Shown: piece after piece, positions 1-11,322 of the stretch | Layout: every line of letters starts with the position of its first letter | How positions within the stretch are numbered: the stretch's first letter is position 1 | From: Desmodesmus armatus | Lineage: Eukaryota > Chlorophyta > Chlorophyceae > Sphaeropleales > Scenedesmaceae | Length of the DNA: 64,000 nt | Assembly: GCA_007449985.2 (NCBI GenBank) | Contig: VIIQ02000064.1 | Span: forward strand, 392,626-456,625 | Reading direction: 5' to 3' | Notes under the pieces: model-generated | What the model was told of the DNA's origin: nothing | Seen by the model: the letters and a program-made list of their open reading frames with translations, nothing else | The model's database searches: none | Made by a program: the position numbers and the translations under genes

Positions 1-123
1 ACCATCACTGGTATGGGTCACAGCCAGGCCTTTTGGTCTAGCCGATGCATGGGCAGCTGCAGCTGTGCTGTGTGCCACAAATGCACTGCCAGCTGCAAGG
101 TCACTGCTGCTGGGTGAACTCAC

Positions 124-705
124 CATCTGTGGCCCTAGTAGCCGCAGGAAGGAGTAGTGTGCTGGGTTGCGCTGCATATTCTGCGAGACATGCACATACA
201 GCACATGCATGCAGTGTGAGTTGGTCCACATCCAAGGCAAACCTACATGGGAAGCAGCAGGGTTCAGAGTATTCCTTTTTTTGTCATTGGTGTGCCCTGG
301 GATCCCACTGCGAGGTGAGCCGGGACACCCCCCTTCCCCCGCCCCTGGGCGCCTACACAGTCACCCCCCCCCCCCCTGCCCCACATCCTGTGCATTGTAC
401 CTGTGAGTGCCACTGCTGTGGGTTGTCCACCGCCAGAATAAAATCCAGCATTGGCCCTGACCCCTTGGGGGCGTTGGGGCATACAGGTCAGGTTGCACAA
501 ACACCCCGCTGCCATATGCAAAGCCGTAGCTGACAGGGGGGAAGTGCTCCTTTATCAAGCGTGCGAGGTGGTGGTTGTGCTGCTCCTGCTGGTGCTGTGG
601 TGGTGTTTGTAGCTGGTGGTAGTGCCTGCTGACCAGCTGGTGCAGCACATTGAGCTGGGCGAAGGTTGACCTGGCAGTCAGCAGGCTGGCAGCTTGTGAC
701 AGCAT
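124..705 (-). CDS. TAM41: Mitochondrial phosphatidate cytidylyltransferase TAM41 (5' part, runs off left edge)
   Basis: TAM41 makes CDP-diacylglycerol from phosphatidic acid and CTP at the mitochondrial inner membrane, the first step to cardiolipin. Two exons are visible: about 401-705 and 124-180. The larger exon contains the family motif FPPVSYGFAYGSGVF, then MLDFILAVDNPQQWHSQ. The small exon continues in phase 0 with NMQRNPAHYSFLRLLGPQM, matching the family block after the WHS motif. The intron between them starts GTACAA and ends TCTCGCAG. A base appears to be missing in the five-G run at about 467-471 (C on the sense strand); restoring it joins the two halves of the large exon. The start at 705 gives a plausible presequence (MLSQAASLLTARS), but the same frame stays open to an acceptor-like site near 768, so an upstream first exon is possible. 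Later exons lie outside the window. Confidence 0.82.
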
Positions 706-923
706 TTGTGTCACTTCTGGGTCACGGCACCCCTCTGCATCAGTTGCGAGTCTCAAGGCTTCTGACCTGGGTGCACGAAGCTAGACAGATCACGCTGCAG
801 GCCAAGGAAGAACACACCAAAAACCATGATCACTTGCTGGTTTTGGACTTCCGACAGCTGTGTGCCCCCTGCCTGTTCTGGGCTATTGAGAGTCTCGGCA
901 AGAATGTTGCGCAAGCAAAGTGG

Positions 924-3900
924 ATGAACACCCCTCAGCCCAAGCTTGATACAGCTCGGACAGCAGCAGCAGCTGAGCGGGCGTGCGTGAAATGCGGTGA
1001 AGCTCGGTGCTGTCACACTGCAGCTCGCTGAATGGGCCCAGCACACTGTTGCGAGGAGGGGTCAGCTGAGGGCAAGTACCGGCAAGCAGCAGACCCGGGG
1101 GCAAAGCCAAATCGCAGGCAGAAGCAGCTGTGCACCGGCTTGTGCAGGAAAACGAAGAAACCATAAGACGTGCTGCATATTTCACGGCTGAGGTGAGGCT
1201 GGCTAGGGAGTGCCTGGCAGGAGTCAACAATTGGCTGTTCTGGGCTGTTTCCAAGGTAGTGCTTTGGGGTGGTGCTCGCAGGTGGAAGAGCTGGAGGCAC
1301 AGCAACAGCGTGCTTGTGACTCCGTTGCAGCAAAGCTGGAGACGTCTTTCAGCCCTGAAGGTAAGGGAGCACCCAGCCAGTGTCGCTGCAGCGCTGCTTT
1401 TGGTGATGGCAGGACAGCAGCGACTTGCCCATGCTGCTCTGAGACGTGCTGGACCCTTCTGTTGTTTCCCGCAGTGCTGGACATCCTCAGGGGGAATGCT
1501 GACCAGCTGTTCCAGCTCAAGCAGGAAGTTGTGGCCGAGAAACAGGTGAGCCAGCACTGTGACCCCTGTTGGCATGTTGCAGCAGAAACCGTGCACTCCT
1601 CAAGCGCTGGGGCAGCTCCCGCATGCTCCTGTAACAAAACTCAGCAAATTTCTAACAACTTTCACCTGTGGCCACTCACAGGTTGCCAAGGAGCACGCGA
1701 AGAAGATGATGTTCTGGATGTCAGGTGGTGGGGGCGGGGAGCAGCAAGCCAGCAGCAACGCAGCAGCTGGGCAGATGCCGGGCTCTGATGCCGTCAAGCA
1801 ACGTGGCTTCAGGCCCCTCCAGCTCCCAGGCAGCAGCCTAGCAGCAGTGCAGAAAACACAGGCCGGCAGTTCAAGCTCCACATGGAAGGCTCTCAAGTTC
1901 TGGCAGATCGGCACAAACAACAGCAAGCAGATGACACGGACAGCACCTGCTGCTGCCGACAACCAGGGCCTAGCTGACCAGCAGCCGCAGAAGAGCCTCT
2001 CCAGCATGCTTTTCGGCAAGCACAAGCGCCACTCCTCCGGCGGCGCTGATGGAGCATCACGCCACACCACCATCGACCCAGCAGCCAGCTGGAGGTCGTC
2101 TGTGGATGGCAGCTTCAATGGCAGGAGGTCCACACGGTCCAGCGATGCAGGAGCAGCGATGGCCGCAGCAGCAGCTGCTGCAGCAGCCGCTGCTGCTGGC
2201 AACGGTGGGGTGATGTCGTCGCTAGCTGCTGGGGAGGGGCCTCTCAGCAAGAGCCACTTGATGCTGGCCACCAAGCCAGGCACACAGCAGGAGCAGATCC
2301 TGGGCAAGTCACTGGAGATTGTGGCAGAGGACGAGCGGGAGGGGCGAGGTGCGGGCAGCTTGCTGATGCTTCGTGGCTGCTGGGCACTTGCCCCTGTGCT
2401 GCGCACGTCCTGGATGTGAACAACCTGCATTCAGACCAGCACACATGCGCTCACACTGGCATTGCCGCAGGAAGCACGTGGTGTTCTCAGTGTGGCATGG
2501 GATTTGGATAGCGCACAGACTGCGCCTAATGCTATGACAACATGGCTGCTTTGCGCGATGGTGGCATGCTGCTGTGTCGATATCCCCATTGTTGCCTTCT
2601 CATTCCCCCCCCCCCCCCGCGCAGACTCCCCTGCCCCCGCTGAGCCTCCTGGGCGGCGCCTGGGGCACCCAGCCAGTCAGTCCCTGGGGCTAGCACCCAT
2701 CCGTGTGCCCCGTGGCATCGGCAACAGGACGGGCAGCCCTGTGGACAGCTTCTCGTTCGGCAACAGGCCAGATGAGGAGGTGCGCCCTGGGGTGTAAGGG
2801 GCTGGATGCACTGACTGTGCTGGACTGATGCGCTGTACAGTGTGCTGGCAGTGAAGATGTGCATGCATGACATCAGCCTTGTACTGCTGGTAGTCGCTCC
2901 TCCCATCACATAATTTGCTGTGACTATGGAGTCCTCGCACAACCCCCAAAACACTCTCAGCAACTTTACATTCCCCCATGTGCTGCCCTGGTTTGTCCTG
3001 CAGCAACCGCACTCCCCCAGCTTCCTGCGAGCTAGCGTCAGCAGCCGCACCGCACAGCAGGGCGGCAGCATGGCCGGGCCCCTGGTGCGCTCCTCCCTCG
3101 CCCTCAGGGCCAGCATGGTGGCGCGCGTGGACCCCTTCGAGGCACCAGAGCCTGAGGCACAGCCATTCATGGAGCAGCTGCGTGAGGGTGACGGCAGTGC
3201 TGGTGGGGCGGGGGGTCCTCAGCACGGCATCATGGCAGCCCTGAGGCGCAGCATCAGCGGCGCAGGGGCCGGCAGCAGCAGCAGGCGCACACCTCGCCAG
3301 TCGGGCGAGGGTGCAGCATGGGGGCCGCATCAGCTGGTGGGGCTCAGACGCAGGTGCAGAGGCAGCAGGGCCAGGCTGGCTACACCCAGGCCGGCTTCAC
3401 CCAGCAGCAGCAACAGCAGGTGTCTGAGGGCGGTGCCAGCATGCAGTTCCTGGACTTGGACGCCACGCGCGCCTACGCACTGGGTGTGCACCAGGTGATG
3501 ATGCGGCTGGAGCAGGGCATGCAGTCGCTACACAGCCAGTCGGAGGCTAGCAGCAGGCCCACCACACCCCGTGGCAGCAATGCCTACGCCGACGCTGCAG
3601 GTGCAGCTGCCGAGGGCACAGCAGCAGCGGCTGCTGCTGCCCAGCAGGCGCAGCAAGAGGCTGGGATGGGTTGCAGGTCCCGCGCGCAGTTGCACTCGGC
3701 AGAGCAGTCGCCGGCAAAGGCAGCAGGCGAGGAGCAGCTGCAGGAGGAAGAGCCGGCCAGCGATGAGGACGAGCAAGACCGGCAGCAGCAGCAGTCAGCA
3801 CGAGAGCATGCTGCAGGGGGCGGTAGCCCTGCAGAGGAGGGGCCACTGGGTCTTGGGCGTGCTGCTCCTCTGCGCGTGGAGGGCTCCGACGCTGGAGGGA

Positions 3901-6326
3901 TGCCGCCGCTGCGCTCGGGCATGTCTTCTCCTGCAGCTAGCAGGTATGTGCTGACCATAGTCGGTTGGTGGTGCAGATAGCGCATTGAGCCAGTATCTTC
4001 TCCTTCGTACTCAATCAAACCGCATCAACTTTACTGTTGGGTGTGGACACATTGTTAAAACCTCTCTGTTTTGTTTGCTGCAGGCGCCAGACGCTGGTGA
4101 GCATTGGTCCTGGGGTGCCTCTGCAGCCTCCCGTCAGCTGCCCCTTATGGGCCAGGCCTCCATGGAGATCCTGGAGAGGCGGCCACAGCAGCTGGGGGCC
4201 AGCAGGCAGACCTCGCTGGTGGGCAGCAGCACGGCTGTGTCACTGGCCGAGGTGTACAAGCAGACCTCTGGCAACCTGGCGCCCCTGTCCAGTCACTTGT
4301 CAGGCATTGGCAGGAGGTCCAGCAGGTGAGACTGGGTTTGATGGGTGAACATTAGGCATGGCGGCAGCCAGCTAGCCACACAGGTAACCTAAAGGGCAGC
4401 ACATGCGCCTCAAAGTTGGAGCGGGGCGGTGAAATGCACCACGTACAACACGCGCAAACTCCTGCGTTTGCTCAGCAGCTGTTAGCTAGCAGCATGCACA
4501 GATTGTCTTGTGCTGACCTCGCTTGTGCTGCTGTTTCCATTGCTGCCGCAGCACCGCTGCCAAGGGCATGCCCCCTGCTGCGCCCGCAGCTGGGCTGGGC
4601 CTGTCCTCCCGTGGCCCCTCAGGGGCGCTGGCTGCCAGCAACTCCCGCAGCATCTTGGGCGAGGCAGGGCCGCAGGCAGGTGCCCTCGCAGGCGGAGGCC
4701 TGGGCCCGCTGTCCATGCAGTACGGCAGCACCATGACCCAGGCCAAGAAGTCAGCACATGCAGCCGGGCTGGCGGCAGGCGCTGTGCAGTCAGAGCAGCG
4801 ACAGGCGCAGGCTGCAGCATGGGCTGCGGATGCTGCTGCAGCTGCCGCGGGTGGTGGGGACGCAGCCGCGGCTGCTGCCGCTGCGTCAGCGTTTGCAGCC
4901 AACAACAAGTACGCGTCTTCCTGGGGCATACTAGATGCAGGGGGTTTGTCCCGCCAGGGCTCAGTCAACGGCCAGCAGTCGATGTCGCGGCTGCCGTCTG
5001 GTGCGACACCCCTCACCCGGCAGGGCTCTGGCTCAGCACGCGCCTCACCCCGCGCAAGCGGCACCGACGACGGCACCTGGCAGCAGCAGCAGCGGCTGAG
5101 GGGTGCTGCAGGGCGCTACGCAGGCACCTCCCTGACCCCCGGTCGGTGTCCCCCAGGAGCGGCACCGCCACGCCTGCACGTGAGGACAGCATGTCCGGCC
5201 AGCAGTCTGGGCCAGCGGGCCGCAGGAGGGTTGCAGCTGGTATGGGTGCGGGTGTTGGGGCCCTGACAGCATCCATTCGGCAGGCAGAGCAGGGCGCTGC
5301 GGGCGGCAGGGGCGCAGCAGCAGCGGCGGCGGCTGGCGGCTTGAGGGACGGCAGCACTGCTGGCAGCGATGACTACGAGAGTGCTGAGGAGCAGCTGAGC
5401 AGCGGAGCATCAGCCTCTGGCGGCTACACAGGCCTGTCAGGCTCGTACGGCAGTGGTGCTGTCACAGTACCCAGCACTCGCGGACCCTCCTCCACAGCTG
5501 CAGGAGGCAGCAGTGCGCTGCCCAACCCGCCCGCGTTCCTCTCCAACCGCCCCACCTCAGCACAGGCTGCAGTGGCCACCCAGTGGAGCCCCAGCAAGAA
5601 CCCGGCCGCGTACGCGCAGGCGCCCGCGTACATGCGCGACGCAGTCCTGCGAATCTCCCCCGAGGCCTCGGGCACCAGCGTGGGCCTGGCCCCCACCCCG
5701 CAGCGCCTGCAGGACACCGCCACCCGCGCAGGCTCGATAGGATCGCGTGGGGTGAGCCCCAGGAGGGCGGAGTCCAGCGGCAGGGAGGAGGGCCGCTGTC
5801 GCGGCCCAGCAGGGTGAGCAGCAGCAGCATCGGGGCCTCACGGGTGAGCTCTGCATCCACGTATGAGGCCGCTGGCCAGCAGGGGGGTAACAGCAGCAGC
5901 ATCAACATCTACGCACCCCTGGACCCCCCTATGGCAAGAAGTCAGTCCGGGCGCCAGCCCTACACGCAGTCTCAATTCCAGACCCAGCAGCAGCCGCAGG
6001 TGGTGACCGCTGTGGACCTGGCACGGCGGCAGAGCATGGTTAGGCAAGCGTCCAGCACTGGGATGCAGCAGGGGGCGGGGGAGTTTGGCGGCGGCTGGGG
6101 CAGCAGCACTGGCAGGGTGTCCAGCAGCAGTGTGGGGTACAACGGTGGCCAGAGCAGCAATGGTTATGGGGCTGGCGCTGGGTTTGCGGCTGGGCGGCAG
6201 TCGCAGCAGCAGCAGCAGCAGCAGCAGCAGCCGTGGGGCCAGCAGGGCAGCAACATGCAGTCTGCGGGCATCTACGGCACGATCAGGCGTGAGCAGTGGC
6301 AGCAGCGGCAGCAATACAGGCTGTGA
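924..6326 (+). CDS. Coiled-coil, Ser/Ala/Gln-rich protein of unknown function
   Basis: I do not recognise this protein. Exons by splice site and phase: about 924-986, 1024-1192, 1282-1360, 1475-1545, 1682-2348, 2625-2779, 3004-3943, 4084-4325 and 4552-6326 (stop TGA). The N-terminal exons read as helical, charged sequence (for example VQENEETIRRAAYFTAE, VEELEAQQQRACDSVAAK, LFQLKQEVVAEKQ), suggesting a coiled coil. The rest is low complexity: Ser, Ala, Gln and Gly rich, with alanine runs near 2160-2200, polyglutamine near 6204-6230 and scattered R-x-x-S/T sites (RQTSLVG, RQGSVNG). No catalytic motif is seen. The frame breaks at about 3320, 4141, 5137 and 5790, each beside a short G or C run, and each is healed by one extra base; near 1097-1101 one base seems surplus. 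The start is uncertain: 924 is the first in-frame ATG, but upstream exons are possible. Its 5' end lies head-to-head with TAM41. Confidence 0.6.
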
Positions 6327-7105
6327 TTTGTACGCTGTGAGGTGTTGACTGCGAGGGGTTGCTACCCCATGGGATAGTGACGCCTGGCATGGGAGGGTTT
6401 TGGCAGCGGATTGATAGGCCCTTGATCATGACAGGATAGGCCAGGTGATTTCTGATCCAGACACGTAATTCAGGGAATCCAGCAGTGGGTGCGAAAAGTT
6501 GTTGGCGCTGAACAGGCTTTGACGAGCTCGACACATGCCTTGCGTTGCATCCTGCAGCAGGCAGTTTGTTTGTAGCTGTGTTCCTTAGTATCTTCTACAG
6601 GTGTGACCCCCCGGGGTCCCTGTTGGCGCCTCTGGGGGTGGATTATACCATGCTGTGGCATGCTGTCGTCTGCATAGGCTGGTTGTATGTCAGGCCGGGT
6701 TGGTGGTGGAGCCAGCAGGACAGGTGGTGGTGAGTTGGCGGCTGCATGATGAGTGACAAGACTGTCTTGGCAGCCATGCCTGGCTTGAAGGTGTCAGTAT
6801 AGGTAATGCTGTCTGCGCCTGGTGTGTAACAAGCTGTGTGCTAGACAAAGCAGCGTTGCTTGAGCTGATTTCAAGTCTGTACGGCAAGGTCCATGCACAT
6901 GCAGGTGAACTTGCAAGAAATCAGACGGTTGTACTCTACCACAATAGTACAAGTTGGCACACAGTCGATCACAATGGGAAGCAAGGTCCAGCAAACCAAG
7001 ATGGATACAAGAAGGTTTACCAGAGATGACGTGACACACAGTGTTCATCACGACAGGTGGCAGCACACACCGTTTGTCACAAGAAGGGTGGGTGCGGCTG
7101 ATTTT
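6327..7105. other. Convergent 3' region between the coiled-coil gene and the RRM gene
   Basis: No reading frame here resembles a protein. The stretch lies between two genes that converge, so it should hold both 3' UTRs. A TGTAA motif at 6825-6829 is the best poly(A) candidate for the plus-strand gene and would give a 3' UTR of about 500 bases, ordinary for volvocalean algae. No convincing TTACA (minus-strand TGTAA) was found for the opposing gene. Confidence 0.5.
6825..6829 (+). promoter_or_regulatory. Candidate poly(A) signal TGTAA for the coiled-coil gene
   Basis: TGTAA is the usual poly(A) signal of Chlamydomonadales. It occurs about 500 bases after the stop codon at 6324-6326, before the convergent gene ends. 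Confidence 0.4.
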
Positions 7106-8820
7106 TCAACGTCGCTGCTTGACCACAGGGCAGAGCAGCATGTCCCCCGCCTGCCTGCGCCCCCTGCCTGCCTTCTGCTGTTGTTTTGGGCCCTTAGCTG
7201 CGCTCGATGCACGTGCTGCTGGCTGTGCCGTCACCTCATCTCCCTCACTGTCCACATCCACCAACACCTCCTCACTGTCACTGCCAAACCTGTCTAGGCC
7301 CAAGCTACTGGCGCACCTGCTGCTGCTGCTGCTGGTGCTGCTGCTGGTAGCACTGGCAGTGCAACGGCAGCAGCAGCCCGAGCTGGCCGTGCTGGGGCTG
7401 CAGCTGCTGCTGTCGCTGCAGCAGCGGCGGCAGGCCGATGCCGTTTGGCAGTTGGCTTGGATTGCTGTGGCTTCATAGCTTGAGGGAAGGCACAACAGGG
7501 GGATGCTGCTGCTGCTGCTTGTGTAAGAGCTGTTGCCGTTCCTTCCCCTGCTGCTGCTGTTTTTGCTTAGCCCCTTGGCTGCCTGGCGGCGTTGCGACTG
7601 CAGCTGGTGCTGCTGCTGGTGCTGCTCGCCCTTCGCTGTCAACATCTGAGCCCTCCTCTTTTCCCACCTCCTTGTCACTGCTGCTGGTGACATGTGCAGG
7701 GGCTGCTACAGGCCCAGGCTGCTGCTGCTGCTTCCGCTGCTGTTGCTGCTTCTGCTGCTGCTGCTGCTGCTGTGGGCCGTCATCCTCTGACTCAGCCAGT
7801 CCCTCTGCAGCCAGCCACTGCTCCCACTGGTCACTCTCATAGTCACTGCTGTCACCACCAAGGTCACTCAATGAGGCCACGTCAGCAGCACTGTCAGACG
7901 CCACCTCAACCGCCGCCTTGCCAGCCTGCTGCACCCGCCGCTGCTGCTGCTGCTGCTGCTGCTGCCCCTTGAGTGGGACGAAGCCTGTCACTGGTACTAG
8001 CCCACGCTGCTTCTTGCCCGCCGGCTGCTGTTGCTGTTGTGCCTGTGCAGCATCTTGCTGCTGCCGCTTGCTGCCCGCTAGTCCTGCTGCAGTAGGTGTG
8101 GCAGCGACGGCTGCTGCTGCAGGTGCTGCAACTTTGACAGCAGCAACCAGCAGTTCTGTGTGGTGGTTGCCCTGCTGCTGCTGCTGCTGCTGCCTGCGTG
8201 CTTTCCGTTGCCCGCCATCACTGTCGCTGTCACTGTTGTCATCAAACCTGCTCAACAGCGCAGCAGCATCCCCATCCACAGCAGCAACAGTACCAGCACC
8301 TGCTGCAGCAGCAGCACCGTACCCCATACTGACCACTCCGCGCTGCTGCTGTTTCTGCTGGAATGGCTGAAGGGCTGAAGGGCCGCTGCTGTCCCCATCA
8401 AGGAAGTCCACCACGGCCCTGCTGGGGTGCCTGGGTCCCTGCTGCTGCTGCTGCTCACGTGCTGAAATGCGTTTGAGCAGCTTAAGTTGACTCATCAGCT
8501 CCGCCTCGACAACAGCAGAGGAGCCAGCCTGGAGGTGGAAGCAGCAGCAGCAGTAGGCAGACACCATACGGACAGACATCAGACACCATGAGGACAGCCC
8601 AGCAAACAATACAATGGGTGACCAGGTGGTTCCCCTGGCTCTACCTGATTGGCTGCAGGGAAATCACCCTTGCTTGCTGGCAATGCATCCCACATACAAG
8701 CAAAACACAGGGTCATGAACTAGCGCGCTCAAAAGCAGGTGTAGTGTAGCGTGCTGTGAGATGCATGTACATGACAGGCAGCTGCAAAGCCGACCACTTG
8801 ACACACCTTCTTGCCTCCCG

Positions 8821-8861
<41 letters not shown>

Positions 8862-10513
8862 GTGTAGCTGAAGGGCACGGCCACCCCCTGTTGGTCCTGG
8901 GGCACCACCATCAGCCGCTGCTGTGCTGCCTGCTGCTCTGCAATGTGCTGCAGCAGATCCTGGGTGGCACGCAGCTGCTGTGCTGCAGATGCAGCATCAA
9001 GGCGGGGCACTGCTGCATCTGCAGCAGCCTGCAGGGCAGCCCTGTGGGAGGTTTGGGTGGGGTGTTTGGGAAGACACAGGGGGGGGGGGGGACATGAGAC
9101 ACAAGGTGTGGTCGGGCAGACGAATGGGGCAGGAGAGCTGGCACATGCGGGGCTAAGACCAGGTCGACTGTGGAGGGGGGGAGAGGCTGTTGAGACATGA
9201 TACAGCAGACACATCAGCTCAAGTTGACTACAACAGTGCAGTAGAGTACTACTCCCAACTGGGCATGATTAGAGTGGATGCATACTGGTGCCAGTCATTC
9301 AAGGGCTTGTACACTTGTCTTGGAGCTGGGCACGAGTGCAACAGCGATCAAGGTTTGCCATACCTCTTTGCCTGTGGCAGTGGCTCCCAGTCCAGCTCGT
9401 GGGGTCGCTTCATCTTGTGTGTGGGGAACCAAGCCTTGTGGGACTTGGACTTGGCAGCCAGGTCAACACTGATGTACTGCAGAGGGACGCGCAGGCAGGC
9501 AGGCGGGCGGGCATGGAGGTACAGGTAGTACATGGCATACTTGGCTCGGGGCACCAGCAGGGGCGATGCCAGGCGCCAACATCCCCCGAGCGCTAGTGTC
9601 CAATAGCCCTACTGCTGGGCAGACCATTGGTGGACCTAAACTGCCAAGTCGGGCCCAGAGCGAGACAACCACAGCTGGGTTCATGCTTACGCCTTGCCAC
9701 TGCCAATGCCGTGGCCGCCCCTGCGCTTCTGCTACTGCTACTGCTGCTGCTGCTGCTGCTGTTGTTGTTGGTGGTGGTGGTGGTGTCAGTGGTGACATCG
9801 CATAGCACCTGTGTGTTACACCTCTGTTGCTTTGTGCAGAGTGAACCTGCTGACGAGGCGTGTTGAGATTACGTGTGTCACCAGCTAGCTCACCTTGCTC
9901 CTGGAGCCAGGCACAGCCAACCTGATGACGGTGTCCTGCTGCGTGTCTGCTGCAGCATCAGACTCCAAGTCCTGCTGGCCACCTGGTGGTGGTTGCTGTG
10001 CATCTTCTTGCTGCTGCTGTGCCTGCTCTTGCTTGGCCTGCTCCTGCTGCTGCACCTCCTGCTTTTCTTGCTGCAGTCGAGTGAGGTAGTCTGGCTTGGC
10101 TACTTCTACACGCAGCTTCTGACCCCGCCACTTGCAACCGTTGTACTGCAAGGCATGCAGAAGAACTAGGATCATCAAGATGGTCTGACTGATGCCTTCA
10201 GCATGCTAACTATGAAACTTGCTGGAGGCTGCTCTGCTGCTGCTGAACTGCTGCTGCCGCTGACGCTACAGCAGCTATAGCCAGGCCCTGCCAACAAGCT
10301 TACCAGGCTCAGCATACGCGCCAGAGATACATCATCCTTTGGCTGCAGCGTAACGTAAGCAAAGCCTCGGCAGCTGGTTGGGTCTGCTCCCACAGCCTTG
10401 GACTTGATGATTTCACACGACAGCACATCGCCGAATGGCTTGAAGCGGCCGAAGACATCGCTTTGTGTTATATCTGCAGTCAATCCACCGATGTATATAC
10501 GTTTGGGAGACAT
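7106..10513 (-). CDS. RRM-domain protein resembling nucleolar protein 8 (NOL8)
   Basis: Exons on the minus strand: 10304-10513, 9894-10145, 9364-9476, 8807-9041 and 7106-8528, with phases that join correctly. Exon 1 starts with MSPKRIYIGGLTADITQSDV and carries the RNP2-like RIYIGGL and RNP1-like CRGFAYVTL of an RNA-recognition motif. Exon 2 opens with YNGCKWRGQKLRVEVAKPDY; in NOL8 proteins the RRM ends with the same NxxKWKGxxLxxxLAK block followed by a charged helix, which is why I name that family. NOL8 acts in the nucleolus in ribosome biogenesis. The rest is low complexity: long polyglutamine tracts, acidic serine stretches (RFDDNSDSDSD, LGGDSSDYESD) and lysine/arginine patches. The last exon changes frame near 7480 and again inside CAG-type repeats near 7310; its tail (FGSDSEEVLVDVDSEGDE) is clearly coding-like. 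Equivalence to NOL8 rests on the RRM only. Confidence 0.72.
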
Positions 10514-11322
10514 AGGCGACCGGGCCGAGCTGAAGAAAGATCTACCCTCTGTCTGCTACTGCTGCTACTGCCTCCAGCCACTGATGTTCGCAGGCCTCGG
10601 GAATGCAAAGCATGCAATTACATAAGGTGACAGGTTACAGGTCTAGTAAGAGGGCTGTCTCAACACACACCTGTGCCCTTGAGAATGTTCAAACTGCAAG
10701 ACAGCCTGGCAGCATGCAGTGCAAGGAAAACCCCCACGCATGAGACAGCGTACCAAGAGATCAAGCAGTCAAGATGACAAACGTCATGCAGGTGAACATG
10801 GCATTCTGGCCAATGGTCCTCAACATCAAAACTGGCACTCCACTCGGCCCCAAAACCTGCAATTCACACCATCCAAACAGCACTGCATCTGGTAGCTTGA
10901 ATTGAGTTTATGACGCAGCAAGCAACTCCAGTGAGCTACCATGCAGGCGTCACACTAACAAAGTCTGACAGATCTTGAACAGCATCACACCAAACACGCT
11001 GGCCAAGGCGTGCCTGGGCCAAGAAACAACATGACCGATCCAACATCAGGCAGACCTTCAAGCAGAGTGCAAGGCACACCGCATCATCACAAAGACAATC
11101 CACAGCAAACTTATTGGGGGTCACACTACAGCACTCGGCCCAATCACTCCGCGCCTGTCACATGGTGGCTCCATCTGTACATGTCTGCACATGTCACAAG
11201 CACATGTACATGTACATGGCTGCCTGTTCACCACTCTGCAGGTGCACGCTGCGCCTGTTGGGTCAACCCCTGTATCTGCACAGGGAGTGCATCTTGGGAA
11301 CCCAGTACACCGTGGGTGTCAA
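10514..11322. other. Intergenic: RRM-gene promoter and KCS 3' UTR
   Basis: No protein-like frame was found. The stretch follows the stop of the ketoacyl-CoA synthase gene and precedes the start of the RRM gene, both on the minus strand. TTACA at 10618-10622 and 10635-10639 (TGTAA on the minus strand) are poly(A) candidates for the synthase gene, giving a 3' UTR near 700 bases and leaving only about 100 bases before the RRM start codon. Confidence 0.45.

Noticed and set aside
7106..9041. Plus-strand leucine- and cysteine-rich frames across the CTG repeats
   Set aside because: They are the antisense of polyglutamine-coding exons. Splice signals and the RRM exon place the gene on the minus strand.
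9566..9808. Extra exon of the RRM gene between 9477 and 9893
   Set aside because: Several frames are open around a (CTG)n run, but exons 9894-10145 and 9364-9476 already join in phase 0, and no frame here looks like family sequence.
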